This document shows, in pieces, positions 7,009 through 14,166 of a stretch of DNA of 19,215 nt. The notes under the pieces are model-generated. The model was not told where the DNA came from, did not search any database, and saw nothing but the letters and a program-made list of their open reading frames with translations. How positions within the stretch are numbered: the first letter of the stretch is position 1; every line of letters starts with the position of its first letter. The position numbers were made by a program, and so were the translations under genes. Source of the stretch: Pseudomonadota bacterium (GTDB lineage: Bacteria; Pseudomonadota; Gammaproteobacteria; UBA11654); the NCBI GenBank assembly GCA_029979325.1, contig JAPOHS010000015.1, positions 1 through 19,215 on the forward strand, read 5' to 3'.

Positions 7009-7509
7009 TCATTTATTGGGTAAAGATTCATATTCATCCCAACTGATAACCCTTCCTGGAAAAGCAGGATTAGTGAATGGCCATTCTATATCAAGCCACT
7101 TTTGAACTTCGTTAAAAAGCCTTTCATCTAAACCATTTTTTAACTCGCTCTCTATTACCCACATGAAGATTTCAGCATCATAGTCAGACTTATCTGTTGG
7201 GTAAAAGTAAACACACCCTAGTACTTTTGATTCATCAAGTGTAACCATCGTGTATGCAAAAGAGGTTCTGTTTTGGAATTCTTTTTCATGCCAACCAAGA
7301 TCAATCAAGTTTTGCCTCAGGGTGAGCCCATCGGGCCAACCGCTTTCTGGCCAAACTTTGCTCACATGTTCTGCACTTGATGTAACAGCTTCAAAGTCCT
7401 TTTCTACATCATCAATCGATAGCATCCGTAATCTATATTCGTCAGTTTCCATTTTTTCAGGAATCACGAATTCAGAAGGCACGAAATTTAATATTAATTG
7501 TTCTCCCAT
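7009..7509 (-). CDS. GNAT-family N-acetyltransferase-like protein
   Basis: A protein of about 166 residues from the ATG at 7509. It resembles GNAT proteins: EYRLRMLSIDDVEKDFEAV opens the fold, SFAYTMVTLDESKVLGCVYFYP is the central hairpin, and EIFMWVIESELKNGLDERLFNEVQKWL the acetyl-CoA strand and helix. The C terminus contains an aromatic patch (WPFTNPAFPGRVISWDEY). The usual Q/RxxGxG/A pyrophosphate loop is not clear; LKNGLD stands in its place, so catalytic activity is uncertain. A TTG start at 7551 would give 180 residues and overlap the upstream oxidoreductase by 26 bp; neither start has a good ribosome site. It is probably co-transcribed with that gene. Substrate unknown. Confidence 0.75.
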   Translation of the reverse strand: MGEQLILNFVPSEFVIPEKMETDEYRLRMLSIDDVEKDFEAVTSSAEHVSKVWPESGWPDGLTLRQNLIDLGWHEKEFQNRTSFAYTMVTLDESKVLGCVYFYPTDKSDYDAEIFMWVIESELKNGLDERLFNEVQKWLDIEWPFTNPAFPGRVISWDEYESLPNK

Positions 7510-7525
7510 TTCAATAATTAGAGGA

Positions 7526-8518
7526 TCAGATTTTAAGAATCTGCTTTCCAATATTTTGTCCAGTGAAAAGGCGATTCAGTGTACTGGGGCAGTTTTCAAT
7601 TCCTTCTTGAATGTCTTCTCGATGTTTAATCTTTCCATCCATCAGCCACTTTGAAAGCTCTTGTATTGCTTCATCTGATCTATGAAGATAATCAAGCACA
7701 AGAAAGCCCTCCATCCTTGCCCGATTGATAATTAAGCTGCTTAGATTTCTAGGCCCAACTGGCATATCAGTAGACGCATAGTTTGAGATTGCCCCACAAA
7801 TTACAATTCTTGCATTGAGATTAATCTTAAATAAGACTGCCTCCAATAATGGACCGCCTACATTATCAAAATAAACATCGATACCGTCTTTAGCAATTCG
7901 CCCAACTTCTTTGGTTGCCTTCGTCGCTTTATAATCGATTACATGATCAAGACCGCATTCCTCAAGCCAGGCACATTTCTCCTCACCACCTGCTATACCA
8001 ATCACATTACAACCTTTTATCTTTGCAATTTGTGCCACCACTGACCCGGTAGCTCCAGCAGCACCAGAGACGACAACAGTGTCTCCTTCCTTAGGCTGAC
8101 CAACATCCAGCAATCCAAAATAAGCGGTGATACCAGTTAGACCCAATACATTAATCATGGTGGGAATTGGTAAGATCTCTGGAACTTTGGTGAACCCTTT
8201 GCCATTTGAAATAAGATGGGTTTGCCATCCAACAAAGCCATTGACAAGGTCTCCTTCATCAAATTTATCATTTTTAGATTCAATGACTCTTCCCATTCCA
8301 CCGGATCTAATGACCTCATCTATTTGAATGGGAGGCAAATAGCCAGGCATGTCTGTAAGCCACATTCTTTGGGTAGGGTCAACTGATAGATATTCATTCT
8401 GAATCAGAATCTCTCCATCTTTAACCGCTGGCAGTTCTTCTTCAATAAACTCAAAATTTGATTCATCAACCAATCCGGTCGGTCTCTTTTTTAAAATCCA
8501 TTTTCGATTACCAGTCAT
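7526..8518 (-). CDS. NADP-dependent MDR-family oxidoreductase (CurA/prostaglandin-reductase-like)
   Basis: This zinc-free medium-chain reductase reduces alpha,beta-unsaturated carbonyls with NADPH. It has 330 residues from the ATG at 8518, chosen because GGAGAT lies just before it; an ATG at 8533 lacks such a site. The N-terminal lobe starts NRKWILKKRPTGLVDESNF and includes EYLSVDPTQRMWLTD, typical of the PTGR/CurA subgroup. The Rossmann motif is VVSGAAGATGSVVAQIAK, followed by GCNVIGIAGGEEKC, GIDVYFDNVGG and ICGAISNYAS. Zinc-binding cysteines of alcohol dehydrogenases are absent. It probably detoxifies lipid-derived enals or enones. Confidence 0.92.
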   Translation of the reverse strand: MTGNRKWILKKRPTGLVDESNFEFIEEELPAVKDGEILIQNEYLSVDPTQRMWLTDMPGYLPPIQIDEVIRSGGMGRVIESKNDKFDEGDLVNGFVGWQTHLISNGKGFTKVPEILPIPTMINVLGLTGITAYFGLLDVGQPKEGDTVVVSGAAGATGSVVAQIAKIKGCNVIGIAGGEEKCAWLEECGLDHVIDYKATKATKEVGRIAKDGIDVYFDNVGGPLLEAVLFKINLNARIVICGAISNYASTDMPVGPRNLSSLIINRARMEGFLVLDYLHRSDEAIQELSKWLMDGKIKHREDIQEGIENCPSTLNRLFTGQNIGKQILKI

Positions 8519-8601
8519 AATATCTCCATTCATTAAACAGTTTGATTTCTTTGTTATGCCTTAACATCAAAACAATAACAACAGTTAAAGTATTGGCAAG
8601 T

Positions 8602-9345
8602 TCAATCTAGATTCTCGCGAATTTTAATTATCTCATCTGCTACATAGCTGATTGACCAGTTATGCCCTAAGCGTCTGTTTTTATAACTATCGGGTAACAG
8701 GATGGTCTTATTGCTTTTTAGATTGATGATCTGTGGATCAATTATAAGATCCTTGAAAGCGGTATCGAGATTCTTCTGAGTAAGCCATTGACTCACACTA
8801 ACGTTTCTATTTATCTCTTTTGGTGGTCTGTATCCACACACATTGTTGACAATTTCCATGCCACTTATTGGAGTGGCAATGGCATGAATTTCCATCGGGG
8901 TATCATTTGACCAATTTTCATAGAACCAAGATGTGAGCAATCCCCCATAACTGTGTGAGATCAATATCACTCTTTTAATCAAATTATTTCCTGATAGCTT
9001 TTCATTTATTAAGCTATTTAACTTGATCGCAGACGGATAAGGACAGCCTTGATCATTCCACCTAAAAAAGTAAACATCATGATTTTCAGAATCCAGTGAC
9101 TTCAATGGATAAACCCATTCATAGCCTCTACTTCTTGATCCATGAATGGCAATGATTAGGGAATCTTCATTGCTTAATTCCTTTTCCAAGGCATGAAGTC
9201 CGTATTCAAGTTGCATTAGTTTTTCGCCCGAGTCAAAAACTTCATTTTCATAATCAAGCATTGATAGCCAAGGATATGTTTCAGAACTCAGATTGAAAGA
9301 GAAGGATAGTGCCAATAAAAGGGCAATATTATGATGTAGCTTCAT
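8602..9345 (-). CDS. Exported alpha/beta-hydrolase (lipase/esterase-like)
   Basis: This 247-residue protein has an N-terminal signal peptide (hydrophobic IALLLALSFSFNLS, cleavage near 20). The fold is visible as LIIAIHGSRSRGYEW (HG oxyanion loop, about 63-77), the nucleophile elbow ISHSYGGLL with Ser132 (the usual first Gly of GxSxG is Ser130), TPISGMEI, and a late His228 in RLGHNWS. The acid is perhaps Asp within ILLPDSYKN. It probably acts in the periplasm or on the outer membrane; the substrate is unknown. It follows the PPOX-like gene by 16 bp, so the two may be one transcript. No ribosome site is evident. Confidence 0.8.
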   Translation of the reverse strand: MKLHHNIALLLALSFSFNLSSETYPWLSMLDYENEVFDSGEKLMQLEYGLHALEKELSNEDSLIIAIHGSRSRGYEWVYPLKSLDSENHDVYFFRWNDQGCPYPSAIKLNSLINEKLSGNNLIKRVILISHSYGGLLTSWFYENWSNDTPMEIHAIATPISGMEIVNNVCGYRPPKEINRNVSVSQWLTQKNLDTAFKDLIIDPQIINLKSNKTILLPDSYKNRRLGHNWSISYVADEIIKIRENLD

Positions 9346-9356
9346 ATCAATCAGTC

Positions 9357-9382
9357 AGGATCTAATCTATGTCATAGATCCT
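9357..9382. repeat. 8-bp inverted repeat across the PPOX-gene stop codon
   Basis: AGGATCTA (9357-9364) and TAGATCCT (9375-9382) are exact inverted copies with a 10-nt loop. The hairpin includes the stop codon of the PPOX-like gene and the start of the short gap before the hydrolase gene. There is no U tract. It may affect expression between the two genes. Confidence 0.4.
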
Positions 9383-9769
9383 ATATCGATTCGGCTTGAG
9401 GACACCTAAACTTGTTTGCTCAAGAGATAGTTTTCTCTGAATTTGATTCAGCCTATCTTCACCAAAAGCCTCGGCAATCATCACATTCCACATTTCTTGG
9501 GCTTCGTCATCATGCCTGATGTCAACTTCACCCCAGACAATCACATGACTCATAACCACTGGTTTGCAAATTGAGACACAGGCTCTCGGATCTCGCTCAA
9601 GATTCCGCTTTTTTTGTTTCCCAGTAAAACTGAATAGCAATCCTTGTTCATGAAGCCCCATCATTAATGGGGTGACATGCGGCCCACCATCAGGACCGAT
9701 TGATGAAAAATGAACCCATTCATCGGGCTTATGAATTGCTTTTATGGCATCAACCAGTTTTTTATCCAT
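9362..9769 (-). CDS. PPOX/flavin-reductase-like split-barrel protein (pyridoxamine 5'-phosphate oxidase family)
   Basis: This 135-residue protein has the FMN/F420-binding split-barrel fold: DEWVHFSSIGPDGGPHVTPLM forms the first strands, LLFSFTGKQKKRNLERDPRACVSI carries the phosphate-binding K/R cluster (KQKKRNL), and VIVWGEVDI a later strand. The C terminus (SLGVLKPNRYRIYDID) is the usual closing strand. Length suits the short 'TIGR03618-like' members, whose cofactor may be FMN, F420 or haem. An upstream ATG at 9805 is less likely, as AGGAGA lies just before 9769. The start is 1 bp after a 39-aa ORF whose last codons contain that ribosome site, so translation of the two is probably coupled. 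Confidence 0.85.
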   Translation of the reverse strand: MDKKLVDAIKAIHKPDEWVHFSSIGPDGGPHVTPLMMGLHEQGLLFSFTGKQKKRNLERDPRACVSICKPVVMSHVIVWGEVDIRHDDEAQEMWNVMIAEAFGEDRLNQIQRKLSLEQTSLGVLKPNRYRIYDID

Positions 9770-9770
9770 C

Positions 9771-9890
9771 TTAGTCTCCTGATAAGTAGTTAGTGATCGC
9801 ATCAACCAGAGGCGGGGTGAGTAAACTCAGAACATAGAATATTAACAGCGTCACAACCATAGCCACAGCAATAATAAAAATATTTCTCAT
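9771..9890 (-). CDS. 39-aa single-span membrane peptide
   Basis: The minus strand from ATG 9888-9890 to TAA 9771-9773 encodes a peptide starting MRNIFIIAVAMVVTLLIFYV and ending LVDAITNYLSGD. Residues 4-26 form one clear membrane helix with a short polar C-terminal tail. The stop is 1 bp from the start of the PPOX-like gene, and the ribosome site of that gene lies inside the final Ser-Gly-Asp codons. This placement, the basic N terminus and the clean hydrophobic core argue for a real gene. The upstream ribosome site is weak (AAGAAG). No family recognised. Confidence 0.6.
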   Translation of the reverse strand: MRNIFIIAVAMVVTLLIFYVLSLLTPPLVDAITNYLSGD

Positions 9891-9923
9891 GTTAATTTAC
9901 TTCTTTTGGCTTCTACTCTAGTG

Positions 9924-9952
9924 CACCGATCATATAAATTGTATAGTCGGTG
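9924..9952. repeat. Imperfect palindrome upstream of the 39-aa ORF
   Basis: CACCGA (9924-9929) and TCGGTG (9947-9952) flank an AT-rich core that continues the symmetry (ATATA facing TGTAT), leaving a 3-nt centre; one C-A mismatch and two T-G wobbles interrupt it. It lies 34 bp upstream of the 39-aa start, after the stop of the preceding minus-strand gene. The AT-rich core could hold a -10 element, so an operator is possible; a weak terminator for the preceding gene is the alternative. Confidence 0.45.
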
Positions 9953-9974
9953 ACTTAGTTGATCATTTAAGACT

Positions 9975-10616
9975 TTACTGTTTGGCCATTGAGACAGGTT
10001 TTACGGCCTTGATTGAGACCATGCCGTCTTCTCCAATATCAGATATCACCAGTTCAACTCCAATCACCTCAGCAAAGGCATTGAAGCGTTTTTTGATCCA
10101 GATATCATGAACTTCCTTCTCAGTCAGATCATGCTGACCGAGTCGGACACTATGTTCCAAAATTAAACCAAATGGGGATGTCCATCTTCTCTCTGCATCA
10201 CCATTTTCTTTATCAAGGAAAAGCTGATATGCACATGCTGTACGATCGATCATGCCTACCATTACATCTTCCAATTCTCCTGTTCGTTGATAATTGTCTC
10301 GAACTCTTTCCAGCATCGGCAGAGTTACTTGTACCTCGTTCTCGATCAATTCATCAATCATGTCATTATTTTTAGCGAACTGGATCGTGGTCAGTATCAT
10401 CTTAATGAGTGCATCATTAATATCATGCTGATAAGGCTTGGTTTCATTGAGTGATTTCAATACGACTGTCATAGCTCTCCCAAGCATTTCTTCTCGACCT
10501 TCAAATCCACTCGAAGCAGCAGTTAGTTTTTTGTGCTCATCATGTCCACCAGCATGAAGATTTTTAGTAGGCATTAATACCAGAGCTAAGAGCACCATTA
10601 AAATATAGTTTTTCAT
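9975..10616 (-). CDS. Exported protein of unknown family
   Basis: This protein of about 213 residues has a classic signal peptide (MKNYILMVLLALVLMPTKNLHA, cleavage after LHA) and then GGHDEHKK, a His-rich mature start like that of the PDZ protein at 6196. The mature part is mostly helical and charged (EEMLGRAMTVVLKSLNETKPY, ELIENEVQVTLPMLERVRDN). It ends with a probable beta hairpin (GVELVISDIGEDGMVSIKAV). One Cys lies in DRTACAYQLFL. The start at 10616 is chosen over 10631 because GGGGA lies between them and the signal peptide begins there. Its promoter region is shared with the divergent methyltransferase. I do not recognise the family. Confidence 0.7.
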   Translation of the reverse strand: MKNYILMVLLALVLMPTKNLHAGGHDEHKKLTAASSGFEGREEMLGRAMTVVLKSLNETKPYQHDINDALIKMILTTIQFAKNNDMIDELIENEVQVTLPMLERVRDNYQRTGELEDVMVGMIDRTACAYQLFLDKENGDAERRWTSPFGLILEHSVRLGQHDLTEKEVHDIWIKKRFNAFAEVIGVELVISDIGEDGMVSIKAVKPVSMAKQ

Positions 10617-10694
10617 TGCATTTTTCCCCATTTCTAAAGCTAGAATTTACTTTATTAAATTTTGAGAGAGTGCTCAAGAACTCAATGTTTTTAC

Positions 10695-10723
10695 TTAAAG
10701 CCTTCACAGTCTTAAACTATAAT
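10695..10723 (+). promoter_or_regulatory. Promoter for the methyltransferase operon
   Basis: A perfect TATAAT lies at 10718-10723; 17 bp upstream is a poor -35, TTAAAG (10695-10700). The predicted transcript start is near 10730, about 13 nt before the ATG at 10743, giving a very short leader. Confidence 0.5.
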
Positions 10724-10742
10724 TGTTTTTTTGGATAGTGAA

Positions 10743-11888
10743 ATGAGCAAACAGAAACATTCAATGCAGCCAAAGCCGAGCCATGACGAATCGGTCCGTC
10801 AAGATTTTGTCACAGATCTCAGGGCATATTTAACAGATGAGATTTACTCAATGATTACCCCTCATTATGAAAAGAATATTGAACCAGATTTTATTCAAGC
10901 AAATGAAAGGAAGCCAAAAGATAAATCGGAAGTGAAGTCACTGATGCTAAATAATAAGGGTTACCAAAGCTGGAGTCTCTTACAAAGATTAAGTCAACAG
11001 ATGATGTTCACATCAGTCATAGACACTGTGGAGAGGAATCTAGACTCAATGATTGATGATTTAGACAAACATCAATTAATTGGAAGCTTAGAAATTGATG
11101 AGTTTCTTGATATACCGAGATATTTAACGGCTTATGATATCCATCAGCAACCAGGTGGTTATCACAGCGAGAGCATTGAAAAAGATATATCAGCTGGCGC
11201 AGTTTATGATATTTCTCTTCCGATATATTCCAGAAATGCAATGGGCGAGGAAAATGATCTGCTGGCACAAGCCATTATTCGTTATATTGAGGAGCACCTA
11301 AAAACATTCCAGCCACAAGATATAATGGATATGGGATGCGGAATTGGAAACTCCACACTGCCATTTACTAAAAAGTATCCAAATTCAAAGGTGATCGGTG
11401 TCGATGTTGCATTGCCTTGCTTAAGATATGCTCATGCCAGGGCCAATGCCCTAGGTGTCGAAGCACATTTCAGTCAGCAAAATGTCGAAAAAACTTCCTA
11501 TGATCCAGATTCGTTTGATCTTGTTACATCTACACTCTTGCTTCATGAGACATCTCATGATGCTGTCCCAAAAATTATCCAAGAATGTTTCAGGTTGCTT
11601 AAACCTGGTGGATGGATGATTCACTTAGATGTTTATCCATTTCATAAAAAAGAAGACGATCCTCTTTATGATTTCTTGAAAGATTGGGAAGTGACCAATA
11701 ACAATGAAAATTTTTCTGGTGCTTTAAGAAATATGAACATGAGAAAGATCATTGAAGATGCTGGTTTTTCTCCCGAGACAGTCGAGTTCACTTCTGCTGA
11801 GGCTGCAGCAAAATATAGCAAAGGTTATACGGGAGATTTTTATTTGAAATTACCAGTCTACCTTGCTCAAAAACCGAGCAATTTATGA
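10743..11888 (+). CDS. Class I SAM-dependent methyltransferase with an N-terminal extension
   Basis: A protein of about 381 residues. An upstream TTG at 10731 is open too, but the ATG is preferred. Residues about 190-345 form the methyltransferase: IMDMGCGIGNSTLPF at 193-207 (SAM loop), VIGVDVALPCLRYAH (acidic strand-2 end), FDLVTSTLLLHETS (post-II), and CFRLLKPGGWMIHLDVYP (motif III). The first 190 residues are a helical region (DFVTDLRAYLTDEIYSMITPHYEKN, RYLTAYDIHQQPGGYH) seen in large-substrate methyltransferases; the substrate is unknown. Its TGA overlaps the next gene's ATG (ATGA), so the three genes to 13297 are one operon. Confidence 0.85.
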   Translation: MSKQKHSMQPKPSHDESVRQDFVTDLRAYLTDEIYSMITPHYEKNIEPDFIQANERKPKDKSEVKSLMLNNKGYQSWSLLQRLSQQMMFTSVIDTVERNLDSMIDDLDKHQLIGSLEIDEFLDIPRYLTAYDIHQQPGGYHSESIEKDISAGAVYDISLPIYSRNAMGEENDLLAQAIIRYIEEHLKTFQPQDIMDMGCGIGNSTLPFTKKYPNSKVIGVDVALPCLRYAHARANALGVEAHFSQQNVEKTSYDPDSFDLVTSTLLLHETSHDAVPKIIQECFRLLKPGGWMIHLDVYPFHKKEDDPLYDFLKDWEVTNNNENFSGALRNMNMRKIIEDAGFSPETVEFTSAEAAAKYSKGYTGDFYLKLPVYLAQKPSNL

Positions 11889-12175
11889 ATGAAAAGACAA
11901 AGCTTCCTCGTGTCGCCAAAGGCAAGAAGCCAAAATATCTCGATGATGGCTCAATTGATAATCTCATGGCGATGATCATGACATTGACTCAGGAAATATC
12001 TGTCTTAAGAGATCGAATTGATACTCTTGAACGAATGCTTGAGAGCAAAGAAGTAATTTCTACAAAAGAGTTCGATGATTTTGTTCCCAGTGATGAACTT
12101 GAAATGATGAGAAAAGACAGAAGACATGAATTACTTGAAAGAGTTCTTTTGCCGATCAAAAAAGAGCTGGAGTAA
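11885..12175 (+). CDS. Small coiled-coil protein, function unknown
   Basis: This 96-residue protein begins by a 4-bp ATGA overlap with the methyltransferase stop and ends 3 bp before the next gene. The basic N terminus (KTKLPRVAKGKKPKYLDDGS) is followed by a heptad-like helix (LMAMIMTLTQEISVLRDRID, then LERMLESKEV), a probable two-stranded coiled coil at about 26-56, and a charged tail (MMRKDRRHELLERVLLPIKK). It has no signal or membrane segment. The tight placement suggests a subunit or scaffold for its neighbours. I do not recognise a family. Confidence 0.75.
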   Translation: MNEKTKLPRVAKGKKPKYLDDGSIDNLMAMIMTLTQEISVLRDRIDTLERMLESKEVISTKEFDDFVPSDELEMMRKDRRHELLERVLLPIKKELE

Positions 12176-12178
12176 TCA

Positions 12179-13297
12179 ATGGATCTAAAAAGTATTCAGG
12201 CAATTCATACTGGGCCGTTCAAGTTGGTATATGTATCCAGTGGTGGAGGCAGTACCGCCATTTCAGATTTTTTAAAAGTTCCGGGTGCTAGTAACACAAT
12301 TCTTGAGTCATATATCCCTTACTCAAGAGAATCAATGGATGAATATTTGGGAATAAAACCGAGCCATTATTGTGGACTCCAGACCACGATCAATATGGCA
12401 ATGATTGCATTTAAGAGGGCTCAGAAACTTGCACCAGATGCAAAAAGAAACCATTTATTAGGCGCCGCTGTGACTGCTACATTATCAACGACATATGAAA
12501 AACTAGGTTCACATCGTTTCTTTGTTTGTATTCATGGCAGTGATTCAACCCATGTGATTTCTTGTTATCTCACAAAAGGTAAAAGGACCAGAGATTTGGA
12601 AGAGAATTTGGTTTCAGAGTGTCTGGAGGCTTTGATTGGAATTGCTTGTGGAGTCAGCACTGAGATTCCTGAGCTTTCACAAAATATTGAGTATGAAGTA
12701 GTCAATGCACAACAAGATTGGAAACAATTAATTGATTCTGAGATTGAATGCATAAAGAGTAAAGAAGAAGTACCTCAGTTAATTTTTCCTGGAACTTTTA
12801 ATCCGCTTCACGAAGGACATCTTAAAATCAAAGAAATTGCAGAAAAAATGACAAAGCAAAAACTCTATTTTGAAATATCTGTAAACAATGTTGATAAGGC
12901 ACCGCTTAGTTTCTATGAAATTCAAAAAACCATTCAACAATTTTCAGAAGATTGTCAATGGGTCTTGACGAACGCACCAACTTTTGAAAAGAAAATTAAA
13001 TTATTTCCAGAATCAACTTTTGTTGTCGGTACAGATACTCTTATGAGGATCTTTGATGAAAAATACTATCAAGATAAATTGAGCATGAATAAGGCCCTAG
13101 AGTGCTTTGATGAAAATAATGCAAAATTTATTGTTTTTGGTAGAAAGATTGATGAAACTTTTCGTTCACTAGAAGACCTTGAGATTCCAAAATCAATACT
13201 TCATAGATTTGTGGGTGTGAGTGAGAATGATTTTAGAATGGATATACGCTCAAGGGATATCAAAAGAAGCAACGAAGAAAGCAGAAGACCTGCTTAA
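12179..13297 (+). CDS. Fusion of CinA/PncC-like amidase domain and NadD/NMNAT-like nucleotidyltransferase
   Basis: A two-domain protein of 372 residues. Residues 10-165 resemble the CinA C-terminal (nicotinamide-nucleotide amidohydrolase, PncC) domain: VYVSSGGGSTAISDFLKVPG aligns with the ESCTGG region, with Ser20/Ser21 at the nucleophile, and IPYSRESM with the YSNEAK region. Tyr48 is kept, but the Lys expected there is Met53. Residues 200-365 are a nucleotidyltransferase: FPGTFNPLHEGH at 203-214 is the GxFxPxHxGH signature, VVGTDTLMRI near 282 the xxGxD block, and RSRDIKR near 353 sits where NMNATs have ISSTxIR. PncC makes NaMN from NMN and NadD adenylates NaMN, so the domains would act in sequence in NAD recycling. 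The missing Lys makes the first activity doubtful. Confidence 0.75.
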   Translation: MDLKSIQAIHTGPFKLVYVSSGGGSTAISDFLKVPGASNTILESYIPYSRESMDEYLGIKPSHYCGLQTTINMAMIAFKRAQKLAPDAKRNHLLGAAVTATLSTTYEKLGSHRFFVCIHGSDSTHVISCYLTKGKRTRDLEENLVSECLEALIGIACGVSTEIPELSQNIEYEVVNAQQDWKQLIDSEIECIKSKEEVPQLIFPGTFNPLHEGHLKIKEIAEKMTKQKLYFEISVNNVDKAPLSFYEIQKTIQQFSEDCQWVLTNAPTFEKKIKLFPESTFVVGTDTLMRIFDEKYYQDKLSMNKALECFDENNAKFIVFGRKIDETFRSLEDLEIPKSILHRFVGVSENDFRMDIRSRDIKRSNEESRRPA

Positions 13298-13588
13298 TCA
13301 ATCGAGCCCTTCAGCGATCACGAAATCTCTATCCGAACTTTCCTCAATGAACTTTAGAGCTTTTTCATAGGCATCGCATTGGTAACATGATAATGCATCT
13401 TCGTAAGAGTTAAATTTAACGACAACAGTCTTTGATAAGGTCCCCGATTCTTTTTGATTCTGTTCACCCTTTCCAGTGATGAGGAATTCACCATTGAACT
13501 CTTTTACTGCATCAGCAGCTAGCTTCGCATAATCCTTGTATTCTGATTCATTGAAGTACTCACATCTGACAATAAAGAAACCTGACAT
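13298..13588 (-). CDS. DUF1330-family protein
   Basis: This small alpha/beta-barrel (ferredoxin-like, dimeric) cytosolic protein has 96 residues from the ATG at 13588; a GTG directly before it would add one residue. FIVRCEYFNESEYKDYAKLA is strand 1 and helix 1, FLITGKGEQ and VVVKFNSYEDALSCYQCDAYEKAL the family core with the 'xxx-Y-x-S-xEYxxAL'-type helix, and DFVIAEGLD the closing strand. It begins 8 bp after the glutathione peroxidase stop and its stop abuts that of the convergent plus-strand gene with no base between. The function of the family is unknown. Confidence 0.85.
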   Translation of the reverse strand: MSGFFIVRCEYFNESEYKDYAKLAADAVKEFNGEFLITGKGEQNQKESGTLSKTVVVKFNSYEDALSCYQCDAYEKALKFIEESSDRDFVIAEGLD

Positions 13589-13596
13589 CACTGAAC

Positions 13597-14076
13597 TCAG
13601 AGAATTGACTCAATTTCCTTTTCAATTTCTGCGGGTGTTGTTTTTGGTGCAAATCGATGAAGCACTTTACCATCTCTGTTCACTAGAAATTTTGTGAAAT
13701 TCCACTTAATTCCTTTTGATCCCATTATTCCTGGTTGTTCAGATTTTAGGTGGCCATACAAAGGTTCCTCATTGTCACCATTGACCTCAATTTTTGCCAA
13801 AACAGGAAAACTGACATCATAGTTTAATGAACAAAACTCTTGGATATCTGCATTGGAGCCTGGCTCTTGTTTTCCAAATTGATTGCATGGGAATCCTAAA
13901 ACTGAAAAACCTTGATCTGCATATTTTTTTTGTAACTCATTCAAACCCTCGTATTGAGGGGTGAAACCGCATTTACTGGCTGTATTTACAATCAGCAAAA
14001 CCTGATTCTTATATTCACTCATTTTTATTTCAGAGTTTTCTTTATCCTTGACTGTGTATTCATAAATTTTCGACAT
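13597..14076 (-). CDS. Glutathione peroxidase-like (Cys-type) thiol peroxidase
   Basis: This enzyme reduces hydrogen or lipid peroxides using glutathione or thioredoxin. It has 159 residues from the ATG at 14076, chosen because GGAGATCGG precedes it; an earlier ATG at 14139 would cross the promoter. LLIVNTASKCGFTPQY carries the peroxidatic Cys36, FPCNQFGKQEPG the conserved Gln plus a second Cys64, and KWNFTKFLV the catalytic Trp/Asn. All catalytic residues are present; there is no in-frame TGA, so it is not a selenoprotein. The short length is normal for bacterial GPx (BtuE type). It is co-transcribed with the DUF1330 gene. Confidence 0.95.
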   Translation of the reverse strand: MSKIYEYTVKDKENSEIKMSEYKNQVLLIVNTASKCGFTPQYEGLNELQKKYADQGFSVLGFPCNQFGKQEPGSNADIQEFCSLNYDVSFPVLAKIEVNGDNEEPLYGHLKSEQPGIMGSKGIKWNFTKFLVNRDGKVLHRFAPKTTPAEIEKEIESIL

Positions 14077-14106
14077 ATCCGATCTCCATAAAATCGATTT
14101 TTTCTG

Positions 14107-14165
14107 ATTATAATGTATACAATAAATGAACTTCATCAAGTAACAACATGTAACTAAAGAGTAAC
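14107..14165. promoter_or_regulatory. Divergent promoter with overlapping -10 elements and phased GTAAC repeats
   Basis: ATTATAAT at 14107-14114 gives TATAAT on both strands (minus hexamer 14107-14112, plus 14109-14114), between the minus-strand GPx gene and the plus-strand VOC gene. GTAAC occurs at 14140-14144, 14150-14154 and 14161-14165, spaced 10 and 11 bp, about one helical turn. The repeats lie downstream of the plus -10 and end 1 bp before the ATG at 14167, where no Shine-Dalgarno site is seen. Confidence 0.45.
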
Positions 14166-14166
14166 A

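Noticed and set aside
13298..13600. Possible terminator between the convergent CinA-NMNAT and DUF1330 genes
   Set aside because: The stop codons abut and no hairpin with U tract was found on either side.
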